NCBI GenBank assembly: GCA_028583405.1
Contig: JAPTMU010000159.1
Coordinates: 13,368-77,367, forward strand
DNA from: Pogonophryne albipinna
Lineage: Eukaryota > Chordata > Actinopteri > Perciformes > Artedidraconidae
Reading direction: 5' to 3'
Length of the DNA: 64,000 nt
Below are positions 11,223-26,400 of this stretch, piece after piece (the stretch's first letter is position 1; each line of letters starts with the position of its first letter). The notes under the pieces are model-generated. The model was not told the origin of the DNA. It worked only from the letters and a program-made list of their open reading frames with translations, and searched no databases. Made by a program: the position numbers and the translations under genes.

Positions 11223-14200
11223 TTCACACTGACCACTCAACTGCTGTGCAACACAGTGAAGCTCAAACATCTGTACTGGCCAGTTTTGTCTTTGAGAAGT
11301 TACTAATATATCTTCCAGCATGTTCATGAGCTGATCCTTTCCCCTACAAAAGTAGAGGGTTACTTAATTCTGATTAAAGCTGAGGGATTTACGACAAAGC
11401 CTGGAGGATTTTCTCAAGAGGGCAATTGAGAGAGCTTGTTCGTGCCCCAAACCAGGTTGTTTTGTTGTGCCATGTGTTTGCCATTGCCTAATCTGTGAGT
11501 AATTACAGCAGCTATCCCTGGAAGGAACTGGATGTTTATCAGACAGACAGAAAAATAGCAGAAAATTGATTTACTGCCAAAATCACAAATTTCTTGATGG
11601 TATTAGCTCTGAATAGACTTTGGTAACTCTTATACTAATCAATGTTCAACTTCTACGAGAATATCACATTAAGTCACATTTTCCCTCGTGTCCGAATCAA
11701 GCCTGGACAAATAATAATTTAAGAATGATTTGGTCATGTTGCTTCATTTTAAGGTCAGCATAGATGTAGTGTAATGAGTATAAACTGAGCTCACTCCCAG
11801 CGTTCACCGCCACTGTCAGGTCACATCATCATTATTGGATGGAGAGAGTGATGAAAGGGGAAGACCTCTATCATTATGTGAAATGATCATCCCAGCCTCC
11901 TGACTTCATACTGCGGCTCAACTGTAGCCTTACATTTAGCCCCTATAACTCCCCCTCCCTCCGAGCTAAAACACTTGGCTGTCGACACAAGCTGTGCCAT
12001 CTCCAATACACTGATTATAGGTTAAGCTGATTTTCCTTGAAGGACAGAGTTGAAACTCTTCCTGTTCACTCTCTGCTTGTATGTAATTGTAACACTCTGA
12101 AAGGCAGAAGTGAATAAAATGTGCTTTCCCCCCATATTTCACTCACTGTGTGTGGCAGAATATGGTTTGACAGTGGGGGAGGGTAAGGCTCCAGGGCTGG
12201 GTCAGGGGCTTTGCTTAGTGTCTGTGCGTTAGTGTACTGTATAATGTGTGTCTTTGTGCGTATACAGCACACTGTGTGACTGCATATACAATATATTCGC
12301 CTCCAGTAGCATCTTTGCTCCGTCTTTTAATCTCCAGCAGGCCTTATGAATGTGAACACAACTGATACCGCACTGCCAGCTGTCCCTAATACTTTATTTT
12401 GTACTAACACAGCGGTACTGCCCCCAGGGACCATGGGTAACCACCAATACATATAATGAGATTATAGACAAAAATTCATTAAGAAAAAGGGGAAACCTAT
12501 TTTAATTGTGCAGCATTACTGATTGAACCAGTAAACAGCATTACAAGCCTTAGCAGTAAATCCCTGTGAGACAGGAATAATGCTGCTCATTTTATCAACA
12601 CTCACAACTACATACAAAGCTGAAGCGAAGCATTTTCTGGCATGTTACAGGTTTGTAAATGCAATAACATTACACCCCAGCATCTGAAATAGGAGTAGTA
12701 GCTGCACCAATCAGTACAATGGTTTATATTTTGCCTAAAAACATGTTGGCTTTCATTTAAAGATGAGATAAGGGAAGCTTGGGACTGCTAACTGAATTGA
12801 ACTGAAACGGAATCGACAAAAGAACATTTAAGGGTCTCTTGGCATGAGCAGTAATGTAATATTGAGAGGACATGTTTTTAACCTTGTATTCCATTGAATG
12901 AATGGTCATCTTCAAATGAAATGTATTCAGGAGTACCTCCCACTGTACACGTTGTCTAGGACTACAAAAGTCACATTGGTCAGTGTCAGAAAAGCCTAAT
13001 CAGCAAACATGTCAACCAGCACCACCTTGCTTTCTCAATTGCAAACCATCTCTAATGAAAACAAATATTAAAGAAGCTGCACAAGAATCCTTTCTAAGAT
13101 ACAGCATGATGTCGTAAAAAAGGAAAATAAAAAATTCCAGCTTTTGCAGTCCATTCCTTTGAATGTAATGCACTTGATTGGGACTTGTATAGTCCCCAGT
13201 TTTCAAACACTATTTCCAAATGTAAGTGAGTGGTGATGCCAAACATGGTGATTATCGTTGGCATCCTCTGATGAAATAGCTAAAACATGTCAGTATGAAT
13301 CCAACAGCTACAAAAGTTTGAAGGAATTCAACATTGAATGATTCTGTGCTGCTGGTCACTCCAAGTGACTCTTGATGTACCTAGGGCAAACAACTGCTGT
13401 CCCTGGAAGAAGAAACGCTGCTGGAGAGAAGGCAGAGATCTTCTGCCAGCGTAGGTCTGTGCAGCACAGTTTATTCTAATTCCTGTGCAGGACATTAATG
13501 AGCCTGGATAGTGGCTGTCTTAATGGGTAGCCAGACAGATTTTAAGTACCCCATGGAGTGTAATCCACGGAGGTACGACAGCACTGCTGCAAGGCTCAAC
13601 AGAATGATCTTAGTTTCATTTTGCTAAAACTTTGTTCCAAGCTGTTCATTAAAAAAGGGCATGTATTATAAAGCTTCTACTTTTAGGACCACCATGGGAC
13701 ACATAGTCAAACCATGCCATCACAAATTTTCGTGCAATTTAGAAACCCAGACTGACTTATTGAGCAAACACCATTGTTACCTTTACTTATTAATGAAGAT
13801 GTTGCTTTTTTTCTCTACCTTGTATACTCTTACCATCTGTTCAAAAGACAGAAGTGATAATAGTTCTTTATGAACATCCAGGGAGGAAAAGTCATTTTCA
13901 GACAGAGTTAACTTTTAAAGTGTGTTATAAGGGGACAGTTATATTTGCTTGAGCTTTTTCAAAACAAAGTGTCTCCTTACTCTCTATTAGTAAAAACATT
14001 CCCTTAGTTTCAGAGGACTTTTTAATATAAACAAAATAATCTGCATTTTGATGCTTTAGTAAATATGAGCACTCGTTTTGATGCAGGAGGTCAGAACATC
14101 TGGGTGGAAATCATAGCCTTTCTGCACTCAAGTCATGTATAAGTAATAATAACTGTTAGCTGATGTAGAAAAGCACAAAAATGTGTTTATTTTTGCAGCA

Positions 14201-15326
14201 CTAAGGGTGTAAAACATGCACTACAACACATAAACACTGTTCTGCTGTCAGCAAACAAAGGCTCACTGGTTAATATTTATGATCATAAAAATGTACCAGT
14301 TCCCCCTTGTAATCACTGTGCTTGTTTGCCTCTGTTTCCAAAATCAAGATGTGACAGCCAAATGTAGATGTATGTATATCAACTCAAGATATATGTACCA
14401 ATAACGCACAACAACACACTGTACTGAACACACTTAATGCTGTGCTGTTGAGTCATATGGAGTATCTATTGTACATGAAAAGGTTGATGTTTTATTCTCA
14501 TGTCGGCTGCTTCGCCCCTCGGTTGCCTTAGGCTGGACAGCTCCATGACTGAATCTGCAGAGAGAGCTACCTTCAAAGAGAAAACTACAGCGGTGAACAT
14601 TAAACATGAATTTTGCCCGCTGGAGTGGGGTTCAAAAACCTGTATCTGTGAGCTCTCAGCGCAGGTAGACTTGCTTTACATGCACCCACACACTGCCCTC
14701 TGTTTCTAAACCTCTGCAGCCTTGTCAATATCTTTCATAACATTTGTGCAAAGTGTAATCCGTTTGTCGCGTCTAATGCATATTATTACACTGTGCAGCC
14801 ATGTGTGAAATGCTGCTGAGCTATCGGATATGAACATGCAACACACACATGATGTTTAGCCAAATAAAGGTCTAGTATGATTATGATAATATTTACAATA
14901 TAGTGTCGGATACAGATGAGAAGATGTCTACTTTTGCCCCACTTCACCTTCAAGTTTGAATTCAAAGTGTAGTTAATAATGTGCTGTTTTGAATCACTTT
15001 AGTTCAGAAATTCAAGTGTGGCCATAATGTTTGCTTCGTCTTTGTGTTTCTAACATTCATGCTGATTATAAGCTTTGTAATAAAGAGTTGTGGGTACTTC
15101 CACTTCAGAATAACCATCAAGATCTCAATTTACATTTCTTCGTTGACCCTCTGAAAGAAATTGGAATAATTGATTAAAGAGATACCAATAGCTCTATTAA
15201 TGTTTCTGCAGCAAAACCTAACCAACCGTTTCTTATACTTATGAGTAAAAACAGCTTCAACCAATTATAAACCAGACCATTAGCATTAATGAAAAAAATA
15301 GCAAAGTGAACAAATTGAAATGTTGA
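11223..15326. other. Non-coding DNA, no gene seen
   Basis: About 4.1 kb with only short, domain-free open frames and no tandem repeat of note. I see no tRNA or other RNA gene. Confidence 0.5.
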
Positions 15327-15475
15327 CTTTAATTAAAAGTATTATGTCAACAGATAGTATTATTAATTAAAAATAATAAGTTAGAATACAAAATATTAGG
15401 TTCAACTTATCACTGCTTTCAACTAACCTAATACAGTTATGCGTAATATGTTGACATAATACCTTTAATTAAGGG
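15327..15475. repeat. Imperfect palindrome, about 150 bp (MITE-like)
   Basis: The 25-bp arm at 15,327-15,351 (containing TTAATTAAAAGTATTATG) matches the reverse complement of 15,451-15,475 at 23 of 25 positions. A second inner pair (TATTAGGTT and AACCTAATA) lies between them, so most of the 150 bp can fold back. This architecture fits a small MITE or a fold-back relic. No clear target-site duplication is visible. Confidence 0.55.
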
Positions 15476-17044
15476 AAAGCTTTCCTTTGTGTCAGTGTAT
15501 CTTGTAAATAGGCCCCTGTAAGGAAGTTGTAATATCTATTCCATTGTATCCTATTCTACTCCTCAGTGGTAATAAAGGGCAACAGTGGCAAAACTGCAGC
15601 CACATCATGTGTGTGTATTTCTGGCCCCTCAGCACTTTGTGTATTGTACGGCCAAGGCGAGGGGGCAACCATGAACACAGAATGAAATGACAAGCCGTCC
15701 GCTTCCATAAATGAGATCTGGATGCTATTTGCTGACATTGCCAGACTGAGCAGAAACTAAATATATACACGGTCAGAGAGTGCAGCGCTAGAGCAGCTTC
15801 ATTGCATGTGAGCATTATACAGGCTGAGGAACGGGCGCCAGGTGTTGCTGCCATCATGCATGTAGACTGTGGAACAGATGAGGAGAAGTTTAAAGAAGGG
15901 AGGAGCACAACAAGTTCATGTTGTTGGATGTGGAGGAATCTGTGTTTTATTGCATTTCCCAGTGTATAGTGACCTAGGGTTTGGGTTCCCATTATAGAGC
16001 ACTAAATGGCTCACTGGAAATAAAGATAGTTGTTTCATCGTATTCACATTTTGCCAAAGTATGATGGCAACACAGTTACTCTGTCTTGAAGACTTTCTGT
16101 GAAAATATGAGTTTGAGAGACAGTATATTTGGCCCGATATGTCTGATGTCATGATGGGTGTCAGTGTGTTGTGACTGGACCAGTCAGAACTTCCGGGGAG
16201 AGTCAGGTTGATGTTTCCTGACACATGAGTAAGGATTTAGGACAGGAGCCCAGACCTATGGGCTGTCTGTGCAAGATTTTCCACTTAGACTTCTGAGTCC
16301 CAGCTACTGTACACACATAGACTTAAGCACTGAACCCTGTAATATATTATTTCCAATGCACATTTCACATGTAAAATACTTTCCCCCCTCTTGCCCCACT
16401 AATCCTGGAACAAAACGTCCTGCTTTTTTAAGTTCATGGCCATATCAACCAAAATGTGGCATCATTAGTGGATCATGGGTGAAAACAATGTATTAGTGTT
16501 TCTCCTCTTCATCAGTTGTGAAGAGAACAACAACTGCACTGCATCTTCCTCATAAACAGCCAGGGCTTCCTGGGTAGGTGTCAGAAATGAGACCGAACAG
16601 CCCACTTAACTTCGACTCAAGCTTTCCTTTTCTCAAGCCAATGCCCCCTTTTTTGTTCGCTTCTGTGGACAAGTTGTTATTTTCTGTCTGGAAGGTATAG
16701 TGTGCTCCCTAGGGTCACCAGTCAAAGTGCTCTGTCAGACTTTGCTCTAGAAAAACAGGCTCTACAGAATATTTTGTTCTTTTATTTTAATTCTTCCACA
16801 TGTTATTATAATGTGCACCATAGAGGATGAAATTCACATTAATTACATTTGCATTATCAACTAGACTTTCTGAATTTAATTGGACCAGCAGCAGCTCTGC
16901 TCTCCAGTTAGGAGAAAATCTCTCCATCACCCTCTGAGATCTCAACACCCAAATGCTCATCATGAGGATTAGCAGCAATTATTTTCATCACGCAGACTCT
17001 CCTCTCTATCCCCAGCTCACACTGGCTCTCTGCAGCATGTAACA
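15476..17044. other. Non-coding DNA before the GAT array
   Basis: Ordinary complexity sequence with no supported gene. The frames at about 15.5-16.2 kb on the minus strand are up to 166 codons but lack recognisable domains. The tandem array begins without transition at 17,045. Confidence 0.5.
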
Positions 17045-17436
17045 GATGGTGATGATAGTGATGATAGTGATGATAGTGATGATGGTGATGATGATGGTGA
17101 TGATAGTGATGATGATGATGGTGATGGTGATGATAGTGATGATGGTGATGATGGTGATGGTGGTGATAGTGATGATGGTGATGATGATGATGATGATGAT
17201 GATGGCGGTGATGATAGTGATGATGGTGATGGTGGTGATGATGGTGATGGTGATGATGATGGTGGTGATGGTGATGATGATGTTGATGGTGGTGATGGTG
17301 ATGGTGGTGATGATGGTGATGGTGATGATGATGGTGGTGATGATGGTGATGGTGATGATAGTGATGATGGTGATGATGATGATGATGATGATGGTGGTGA
17401 TGATAGTGATGATGATGGTGATGATAGTGATGATAG

Positions 17437-17479
<43 letters not shown>

Positions 17480-20400
17480 AGTGATGATAGTGATGATGGT
17501 GATGATGGTGATGGTAGTGATGATGGTGATGGTAGTGATGGTGATGGTGATGATGATGATGGTGATGATAGTGATGATGATGGTGATGGTGATGATGGTG
17601 ATGATGGTGATGGTGATGGTGATGGTGATAGTGATGATGATGGTGATAGTGATGATAGTGATGATGGTGATGATAGTGATGATGGTGATGATAGTGATGA
17701 TGATGGTGATGGTGATGATAGTGATGGTGATGATAGTGATGATAGTGATGATGATGGTGATGATGATGATGATGATGATGATGATGGTGGTGATGATAGT
17801 GATGATGGTGATGATGGTGATGGTGATGATAGTGATGATGATGGTGATGATGGTAGTGATGATGATGGTGATGGTGATGATAGTGATGATAGTGATGATG
17901 GTGATGATAGTGATGATGGTGATGATAGTGATGATAGTGATGATAGTGATGATAGTGATGGTAGTGATGATGGTGGTGATGGTGATGATGGTGATGGTGA
18001 TGATGATGGTGGTGATGGTGATGATAGTGATGATGGTGATGATAGTGATGATAGTGATGATAGTGATGATAGTGATGATAGTGATGATGGTGATAATAGT
18101 GATGATAGTGATGATGGTGATGATAGTGATGATAGTGATGATAGTGATGATAGTGATGATGGTGATGATAGTGATGATAGTGATGATAGTGATGATGATA
18201 GTGATGATGGTGATGATAGTGATGATAGTGATGATAGTGATGATGGTGATGATAGTGATGATGGTGATAATAGTGATGATAGTGATGATGATAGTGATGA
18301 TGGTGATGATAGTGATGATAGTGATGATAGTGATGATAGTGATGATAGTGATGATGGTGATGATAGTGATGATGGTGATAATAGTGATGATGGTGATAAT
18401 AGTGATGATAGTGATGATGGTGATGATAGTGATGATAGTGATGATAGTGATGATAGTGATGATGGTGATGATAGTGATGATGGTGATAATAGTGATGATA
18501 GTGATGATAGTGATGATAGTGATGATAGTGATGATGATAGTGATGATGGTGATGATAGTGATGATAGTGATGATAGTGATGATAGTGATGATGGTGATGA
18601 TAGTGATGATGGTGATAATAGTGATGATAGTGATGATGGTGATGATAGTGATGATAGTGATGATAGTGATGATAGTGATGATGGTGATGATAGTGATGAT
18701 AGTGATGATAGTGATGATGGTGATGATGGTGGTGATGGTGATGATAGTGATGATGGTGATGATAGTGATGATAGTGATGATAGTGATGATAGTGATGATA
18801 GTGATGATGGTGATGATAGTGATGATAGTGATGATGGTGATGATAGTGATGATAGTGATGATAGTGATGATGGTGATGATAGTGATGATAGTGATGATAG
18901 TGATGATAGTGATGATAGTGATGGTAGTGATGATAGTGATGATAGTGATGATAGTGATGATGGTGATGATAGTGATGATAGTGATGATGGTGATGATAGT
19001 GATGATGGTGATGATGGTGATGATGGTGATGATAGTGATGATAGTGATGATAGTGATGATAGTGATGATAGTGATGATGGTGATGGTAGTGATGGTAGTG
19101 ATGATAGTGATGATAGTGATGATAGTGATGATAGTGATGATAGTGATGATAGTGATGGTAGTGATGATAGTGATGGTAGTGATGATGGTGATGATAGTGA
19201 TGATAGTGATGATAGTGATGATAGTGATGATAGTGATGATAGTGATGATGGTGATGATGGTGATGATGGTGATGGTAGTGATGATAGTGATGATGGTGAT
19301 GATGGTGATGATAGTGATGATGATGGTGATGATGGTAGTGATGATGATGGTGATGGTGATGATAGTGATGATAGTGATGATGGTGATGATAGTGATGATG
19401 GTGATGATAGTGATGATAGTGATGATAGTGATGATGGTGATGATAGTGATGATAGTGATGATGGTGATGATGGTGATGATAGTGATGATAGTGATGATAG
19501 TGATGATAGTGATGGTAGTGATGATAGTGATGATGGTGATGATAGTGATGATGATGGTGATGATGGTAGTGATGATGATGGTGATGATAGTGATGATAGT
19601 GATGATGGTGATGATAGTGATGATGGTGATGATAGTGATGATAGTGATGATAGTGATGATGGTGATGATAGTGATGATAGTGATGATGGTGATGATGGTG
19701 ATGATAGTGATGATAGTGATGATAGTGATGATAGTGATGATAGTGATGGTAGTGATGATAGTGATGATAGTGATGATAGTGATGATAGTGATGGTAGTGA
19801 TGATAGTGATTATAGTGATGGTAGTGATGATAGTGATGATAGTGATGATAGTGATGGTAGTGATGATAGTGATGATAGTGATGATGGTGATGATGGTGAT
19901 GGTAGTGATGGTAGTGATGGTAGTGATGATAGTGATGATAGTGATGATAGTGATGGTAGTGATGATAGTGATGATAGTGATGATAGTGATGATGGTGATG
20001 ATAGTGATGATAGTGATGATAGTGATGATAGTGATGATAGTGATGATAGTGATGATGGTGATGATGGTGATGATGGTGATGATAGTGATGATAGTGATGG
20101 TAGTGATGATAGTGATGATAGTGATGATAGTGATGGTAGTGATGATAGTGATGATAGTGATGATAGTGATGATAGTGATGATAATGATGGTAGTGATGAT
20201 AGTGATGATAGTGATGATAGTGATGATAGTGATGGTAGTGATGATAGTGATGATAGTGATGATAGTGATGATAATGTTGGTAGTGATGATAGTGATGATA
20301 GTGATGATAGTGATGATGGTGATGATGGTGATGATGGTGATGATAGTGATGATGATGGTGATGATGGTAGTGATGATGATGGTGATGGTGATGATAGTGA

Positions 20401-23400
20401 TGATAGTGATGATGGTGATGATAGTGATGATGGTGATGATAGTGATGATAGTGATGATAGTGATGATGGTGATGATAGTGATGATAGTGATGATGGTGAT
20501 GATGGTGATGATAGTGATGATAGTGATGATAGTGATGATAGTGATGATAGTGATGGTAGTGATGATAGTGATGATAGTGATGGTAGTGATGATAGTGATG
20601 ATAGTGATGGTAGTGATGGTAGTGATGATAGTGATGATAGTGATGATAGTGATGATAGTGATGATGGTGATGATGGTGATGGTGATGATAGTGATGATGA
20701 TGGTGATGATGGTAGTGATGATGATGGTGATGATAGTGATGATAGTGATGATGGTGATGATAGTGATGATGGTGATGATAGTGATGATAGTGATGATAGT
20801 GATGATAGTGATGATAGTGATGGTAGTGATGATAGTGATGATAGTGATGATAGTGATGATGGTGATGATGGTGATGATAGTGATGATGGTGATGATGGTG
20901 ATGATAGTGATGATGGTGATGATAGTGATGATAGTGATGATAGTGATGATAGTGATGATAGTGATGATAGTGATGATGGTGATGATGGTGATGATAGTGA
21001 TGATAGTGATGATAGTGATGATAGTGATGGTAGTGATGATAGTGTTGGTAGTGATGATGGTGATGATAGTGATGATGGTGATGATGGTGATGATAGTGAT
21101 GATAGTGATGATAGTGATGATAGTGATGATGGTGATGATGGTGATGATAGTGATGATAGTGATGGTAGTGATGATAGTGATGATAGTGATGATAGTGATG
21201 GTAGTGATGATAGTGATGATAGTGATGATAGTGATGATAGTGATGATAATGATGGTAGTGATGATATTGATGATAGTGATGATAGTGATGATAGTGATGG
21301 TAGTGATGATAGTGATGATAGTGATGATAGTGATGATAATGATGGTAGTGATGATAGTGATGATAGTGATGATAGTGATGGTAGTGATGATAGTGATGAT
21401 AGTGATGATAGTGATGATAATGATGGTAGTGATGATAGTGATGATAGTGATGATAGTGATGATAGTGATGATGGTGATGATGGTGATGATAGTGATGATG
21501 ATGGTGATGATGGTAGTGATGATGATGATGGTAGTGATGATAGTGATGATAGTGATGATAGTGATGATAGTGATGGTAGTGATGATAGTGATGGTAGTGA
21601 TGATAGTGATGATAGTGATGATAGTGATGATAGTGATGATAGTGATGATAGTGATGATGGTGATGATAGTGATGATAGTGATGATAGTGATGATAGTGAT
21701 GATAGTGATGATGGTGATGATGGTGATGATAGTGATGATAGTGATGGTAGTGATGATAGTGATGATAGTGATGATGGTGATGATAGTGATGATGATGGTG
21801 TTGATGGTAGTGATGATGATGGTGATGATAGTGATGATAGTGATGATGGTGATGATAGTGATGATGGTGATGATAGTGATGATAGTGATGATAGTGATGA
21901 TGGTGATGATAGTGATGATAGTGATGATGGTGATGATGGTGATGATAGTGATGATAGTGATGATAGTGATGATAGTGATGGTAGTGATGATAGTGATGAT
22001 AGTGATGATGGTGATGATAGTGATGATGATGATGGTGATGATGGTAGTGATGATGATGGTGATGATAGTGATGATAGTGATGATGGTGATGATAGTGATG
22101 ATGGTGATGATAGTGATGATAGTGATGATAGTGATGGTAGTGATGATAGTGATGATAGTGATGATAGTGATGATAGTGATGATAGTGATGATAGTGATGA
22201 TAGTGATGATGGTGATGATAGTGATGATAGTGATGATAGTGATGATGGTGATGATAGTGATGATAGTGATGATGGTGATGATGGTGATGATAGTGATGAT
22301 AGTGATGATAGTGATGATAGTGATGGTAGTGATGGTAGTGATGATAGTGATGATAGTGATGATGGTGATGATGGTGATGATAGTGATGATAGTGATGATA
22401 GTGATGATAGTGATGGTAGTGATGATAGTGATGATAGTGATGATAGTGATGGTAGTGATGATAGTGATGATAGTGATGGTAGTGATGGTAGTGATGATAG
22501 TGATGATAGTGATGATAGTGATGGTAGTGATGATAGTGATGATAGTGATGATAGTGATGATGGTGATGATGGTGATGGTGATGATGGTGATGATGATGGT
22601 GATGATGGTAGTGATGATGATGGTGATGATAGTGATGATAGTGATGATGGTGATGATAGTGATGATGGTGATGATAGTGATGATAGTGATGATAGTGATG
22701 GTAGTGATGATAGTGATGATAGTGATGATAGTGATGATGGTGATGATGGTGATGATAGTGATGATGGTGATGATGGTGATGATAGTGATGATGGTGATGA
22801 TAGTGATGATAGTGATGATAGTGATGATAGTGATGATAGTGATGATAGTGATGATGGTGATGATGGTGATGATAGTGATGATAGTGATGATAGTGATGGT
22901 AGTGATGATAGTGATGGTAGTGATGATGGTGATGATAGTGATGATGGTGATGATGGTGATGATAGTGATGATAGTGATGATAGTGATGATAGTGATGATG
23001 GTGATGATAGTGATGATAGTGATGGTAGTGATGATAGTGATGATAGTGATGATAGTGATGGTAGTGATGATAGTGATGATAGTGATGATAGTGATGATAG
23101 TGATGATAATGATGGTAGTGATGATAGTGATGATAGTGATGATAGTGATGATAGTGATGGTAGTGATGATAGTGATGATAGTGATGATAGTGATGATAAT
23201 GATGGTAGTGATGATAGTGATGATAGTGATGATAGTGATGGTAGTGATGATAGTGATGATAGTGATGATAGTGATGATAATGATGGTAGTGATGATAGTG
23301 ATGATAGTGATGATAGTGATGATAGTGATGATAGTGATGATGGTGATGATGGTGATGATAGTGATGATGATGGTGATGATGGTAGTGATGATGATGATGG

Positions 23401-26400
23401 TAGTGATGATAGTGATGATAGTGATGATAGTGATGATAGTGATGGTAGTGATGATAGTGATGGTAGTGATGATAGTGATGATAGTGATGATAGTGATGAT
23501 AGTGATGATAGTGATGATAGTGATGATGGTGATGATAGTGATGATAGTGATGATAGTGATGATAGTGATGATAGTGATGATAGTGATGATGGTGATGATG
23601 GTGATGATAGTGATGATAGTGATGGTAGTGATGATAGTGATGATAGTGATGATGGTGATGATAGTGATGATGATGGTGATGATGGTAGTGATGATGATGG
23701 TGATGGTGATGATAGTGATGATAGTGATGATGGTGATGATAGTGATGATGGTGATGATAGTGATGATAGTGATGATAGTGATGATGGTGATGATAGTGAT
23801 GATAGTGATGATGGTGATGATGGTGATGATAGTGATGATAGTGATGATAATGATGATAGTGATGGTAGTGATGGTAGTGATGATAGTGATGATAGTGATG
23901 ATGGTGATGATAGTGATGATGATGATGGTGATGATGGTAGTGATGATGATGATGGTGATGATAGTGATGACAGTGATGATGGTGATGATAGTGATGATGG
24001 TGATGATAGTGATGATAGTGATGATAGTGATGATGGTGATGATAGTGATGATAGTGATGATGGTGATGATGGTGATGATAGTGATGATAGTGATGATATT
24101 GATGATAGTGATGATAGTGATGGTAGTGATGATAGTGATGATAGTGATGATAGTGATGATAGTGATGATAGTGATGATAGTGATGGTAGTGATGATAGTG
24201 ATTATAGTGATGATAGTGATGGTAGTGATGATAGTGATGATAGTGATGGTAGTGATGATAGTGATGATAGTGATGATAGTGATGATGGTGATGATGGTGA
24301 TGGTGATGATAGTGATGGTAGTGGTGGTAGTGATGATAGTGATGATAGTGATGATAGTGATGGTAGTGATGATAGTGATGATAGTGATGATAGTGATGAT
24401 GGTGATGGTGATGATAGTGATGATAGTGATGATAGTGATGGTAGTGATGATAGTGATGATGGTGATGATAGTGATGATGATGGTGATGATGGTAGTGATG
24501 ATGATGGTGATGATAGTGATGATAGTGATGATGGTGATGATAGTGATGATGGTGATGATAGTGATGATAGTGATGATAGTGATGATGGTGATGATAGTGA
24601 TGATGGTGATGATGGTGATGATAGTGATGATAGTGATGATAGTGATGATAGTGATGATAGTGATGGTAGTGATGATAGTGATGATAGTGATGATAGTGAT
24701 GATAGTGATGGTAGTGATGATAGTGATTATAGTGATGGTAGTGATGATAGTGATGATAGTGATGATAGTGATGGTAGTGATGATAGTGATGATAGTGATG
24801 ATAGTGATGATGGTGATGGTGATGGTGATGATAGTGATGGTAGTGATGGTAGTGATGATAGTGATGATAGTGATGATAGTGATGGTAGTGATGATAGTGA
24901 TGATAGTGATGATAGTGATGATCGTGATGGTGATGATAGTGATGATAGTGATGATAGTGATGATAGTGATGATAGTGATGATGGTGATGATGGTGATGAT
25001 GGTGATGATAGTGATGATAGTGATGGTAGTGATGATAGTGATGATAGTGATGATAGTGATGGTAGTGATGATAGTGATGATAGTGATGATAGTGATGATA
25101 GTGATGATAATGATGGTAGTGATGATAGTGATGATAGTGATGATAGTGATGATAGTGATGGTAGTGATGATAGTGATGATAGTGATGATAGTGATGATAA
25201 TGATCGTAGTGATGATAGTGATGATAGTGATGATAGTGATGATAGTGATGATGGTGATGATGGTGATGATAGTGATGATGATGGTGATGATGGTAGTGAT
25301 GATGATGGTGATGGTGATGATAGTGATGATAGTGATGATAGTGATGATGGTGATGATGGTGATGATAGTGATGATGATGGTGATGATGGTAGTGATGATG
25401 ATGGTGATGGTGATGATAGTGATGATAGTGATGATGGTGATGATAGTGATGATGGTGATGATAGTGATGATAGTGATGATAGTGATGATAGTGATGATGG
25501 TGATGATAGTGATGATAGTGATGATAGTGATGGTAGTGATGATAGTGATGATAGTGATGATAGTGATGGTAGTGATGATAGTGATGATAGTGATGGTAGT
25601 GATGGTAGTGATGATAGTGATGATAGTGATGATAGTGATGGTAGTGATGATAGTGATGATAGTGATGATAGTGATGATGGTGATGATGGTGATGGTGATG
25701 ATAGTGATGATGATGGTGATGATGGTAGTGATGATGATGGTGATGGTGATGATAGTGATGATAGTGATGATGGTGATGATAGTGATGATGGTGATGATAG
25801 TGATGATAGTGATGATAGTGTTGATAGTGATGATAGTGATGGTAGTGATGGTAGTGATGATAGTGATGATAGTGATGATAGTGATGATGGTGATGATGGT
25901 GATGATAGTGATGATGGTGATGATGGTGATGATAGTGATGATGGTGATGATAGTGATGATAGTGATGATAGTGATGATAGTGATGATAGTGATGATGGTG
26001 ATGATGGTGATGATAATGATGGTAGTGATGATAGTGATGATAGTGATGATAGTGATGATAGTGATGATAGTGATGATGGTGATGATGGTGATGATAGTGA
26101 TGATGATGGTGATGATGGTAGTGATGATGATGATGGTAGTGATGATAGTGATGATAGTGATGATAGTGATGATAGTGATGATAGTGATGGTAGTGATGAT
26201 AGTGATGGTAGTGATGATAGTGATGATAGTGATGATAGTGATGATAGTGATGATAGTGATGATAGTGATGATAGTGATGATGGTGATGATGATGATGATA
26301 GTGATGATAGTGATGGTAGTGATGATGGTGATGATAGTGATGATGATGGTGATGATGGTAGTGATGATGATGGTGATGGTGATGATAGTGATGATAGTGA

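Noticed and set aside
15492..15992. 166-codon minus-strand frame
   Set aside because: No recognisable domain or coding-like pattern, in otherwise ordinary non-coding DNA.
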